Assembly: GCF_001678675.1 (NCBI RefSeq) | Contig: NZ_LZRN01000002.1 | Coordinates: 62,001 to 126,000 of the forward strand | Reading direction: 5' to 3' | Length of the DNA: 64,000 nt | Source of the DNA: Gelidibacter algens | Lineage (GTDB): Bacteria; Bacteroidota; Bacteroidia; Flavobacteriales; Flavobacteriaceae | Part shown: positions 63,986 through 64,000 of the stretch, piece after piece | Layout: each line of letters starts with the position of its first letter | Position numbering within the stretch: position 1 is the first letter of the stretch | Notes under the pieces: generated by a model | Databases searched by the model: none | What the model was told of the DNA's origin: nothing | Seen by the model: the letters and a program-made list of their open reading frames with translations, nothing else | Program-made: the position numbers and the translations under genes

Positions 63986-64000
63986 ATGAGTAGAAAGAAT
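63986..64000 (+). CDS. mutB: Probable start of the methylmalonyl-CoA mutase large subunit
   Basis: Only five codons (MSRKN) remain before the window ends. The position after mutA and the opening resemble the flavobacterial large subunit, but five residues cannot prove it. If right, the toxin-antitoxin pair sits inside a normally continuous operon. Confidence 0.4.

Overview
The window reads as a piece of chromosome from a low-GC marine-type member of the Flavobacteriaceae (phylum Bacteroidota). The support is the gene content and signals: a C-terminal type IX secretion sorting domain on a giant surface protein, Bacteroidota-style promoters with a TANNTTTG -7 element, a KDO (LPS) synthesis gene, flavobacterial outer-membrane and TPR proteins, and the order udk / ftsB-like / mutA. 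The genus cannot be fixed from the sequence alone. No rRNA, CRISPR array, integrase or transposase was seen.

Layout. 1-2 kb: creD (cut by the window edge), a small winged-helix regulator and a membrane protein, with the same 17-bp palindrome upstream of both transcription units. 2-6.4 kb: a frameshifted S9 peptidase, DUF1801, SRPBCC and GNAT proteins, and kdsA. 7-8.8 kb: typA/bipA. 9-19.7 kb: a surface-polysaccharide cluster with a FemAB/GNAT-like transferase, a DegT-type sugar aminotransferase, two tandem Wzx-like flippases, four glycosyltransferases (one frameshifted), an FdtA-type sugar ketoisomerase, a broken 2OG-Fe(II) oxygenase and a zinc-ribbon methyltransferase; this runs into ftsE, which carries one extra A in its first 80 bases. 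20.8-25.7 kb: a 1006-residue TPR protein and a TonB-receptor-like outer-membrane protein. 25.9-33.6 kb: housekeeping and hypothetical genes, including an amidohydrolase lipoprotein, a YkgJ-type Cys-cluster protein, a sterol-desaturase family gene (frameshifted), a LolC/E-type permease and a cysteine synthase. 33.8-39.8 kb: a 2000-residue alpha-2-macroglobulin with an intact CxEQ thioester. 41.2-46 kb: a type-I-secretion-like exporter (ABC, HlyD and TolC proteins) behind a deleted TetR gene; the ABC ATPase is missing most catalytic motifs. 46.2-54 kb: mpl, an FKBP isomerase, an FNT channel, dipeptidyl peptidase IV, a peptidase remnant, a DUF3124 lipoprotein and a serine hydrolase. 54.8-58.8 kb: the T9SS-secreted PA14 protein. 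59.4-64 kb: tRNA-Pro, a PQQ-type sugar dehydrogenase with its cytochrome c, udk, an ftsB-like gene and mutA, then a ParE-type toxin-antitoxin pair placed between mutA and what looks like the start of mutB.

Two window-wide themes stand out. First, about ten genes are broken by single-base indels, mostly in A or T homopolymers, and ftsE is one of them. This points to sequence or assembly error at least as much as to real gene decay, and every 'pseudogene' call here should be read with that in mind. Second, intergenic spaces repeatedly carry tandem arrays of different sequence but the same 7-bp period. I did not find a convincing undescribed defence or mobile system. The best candidates for new biology are the degenerate ABC exporter, the palindrome-linked creD regulon, and the TPR/outer-membrane protein pair.
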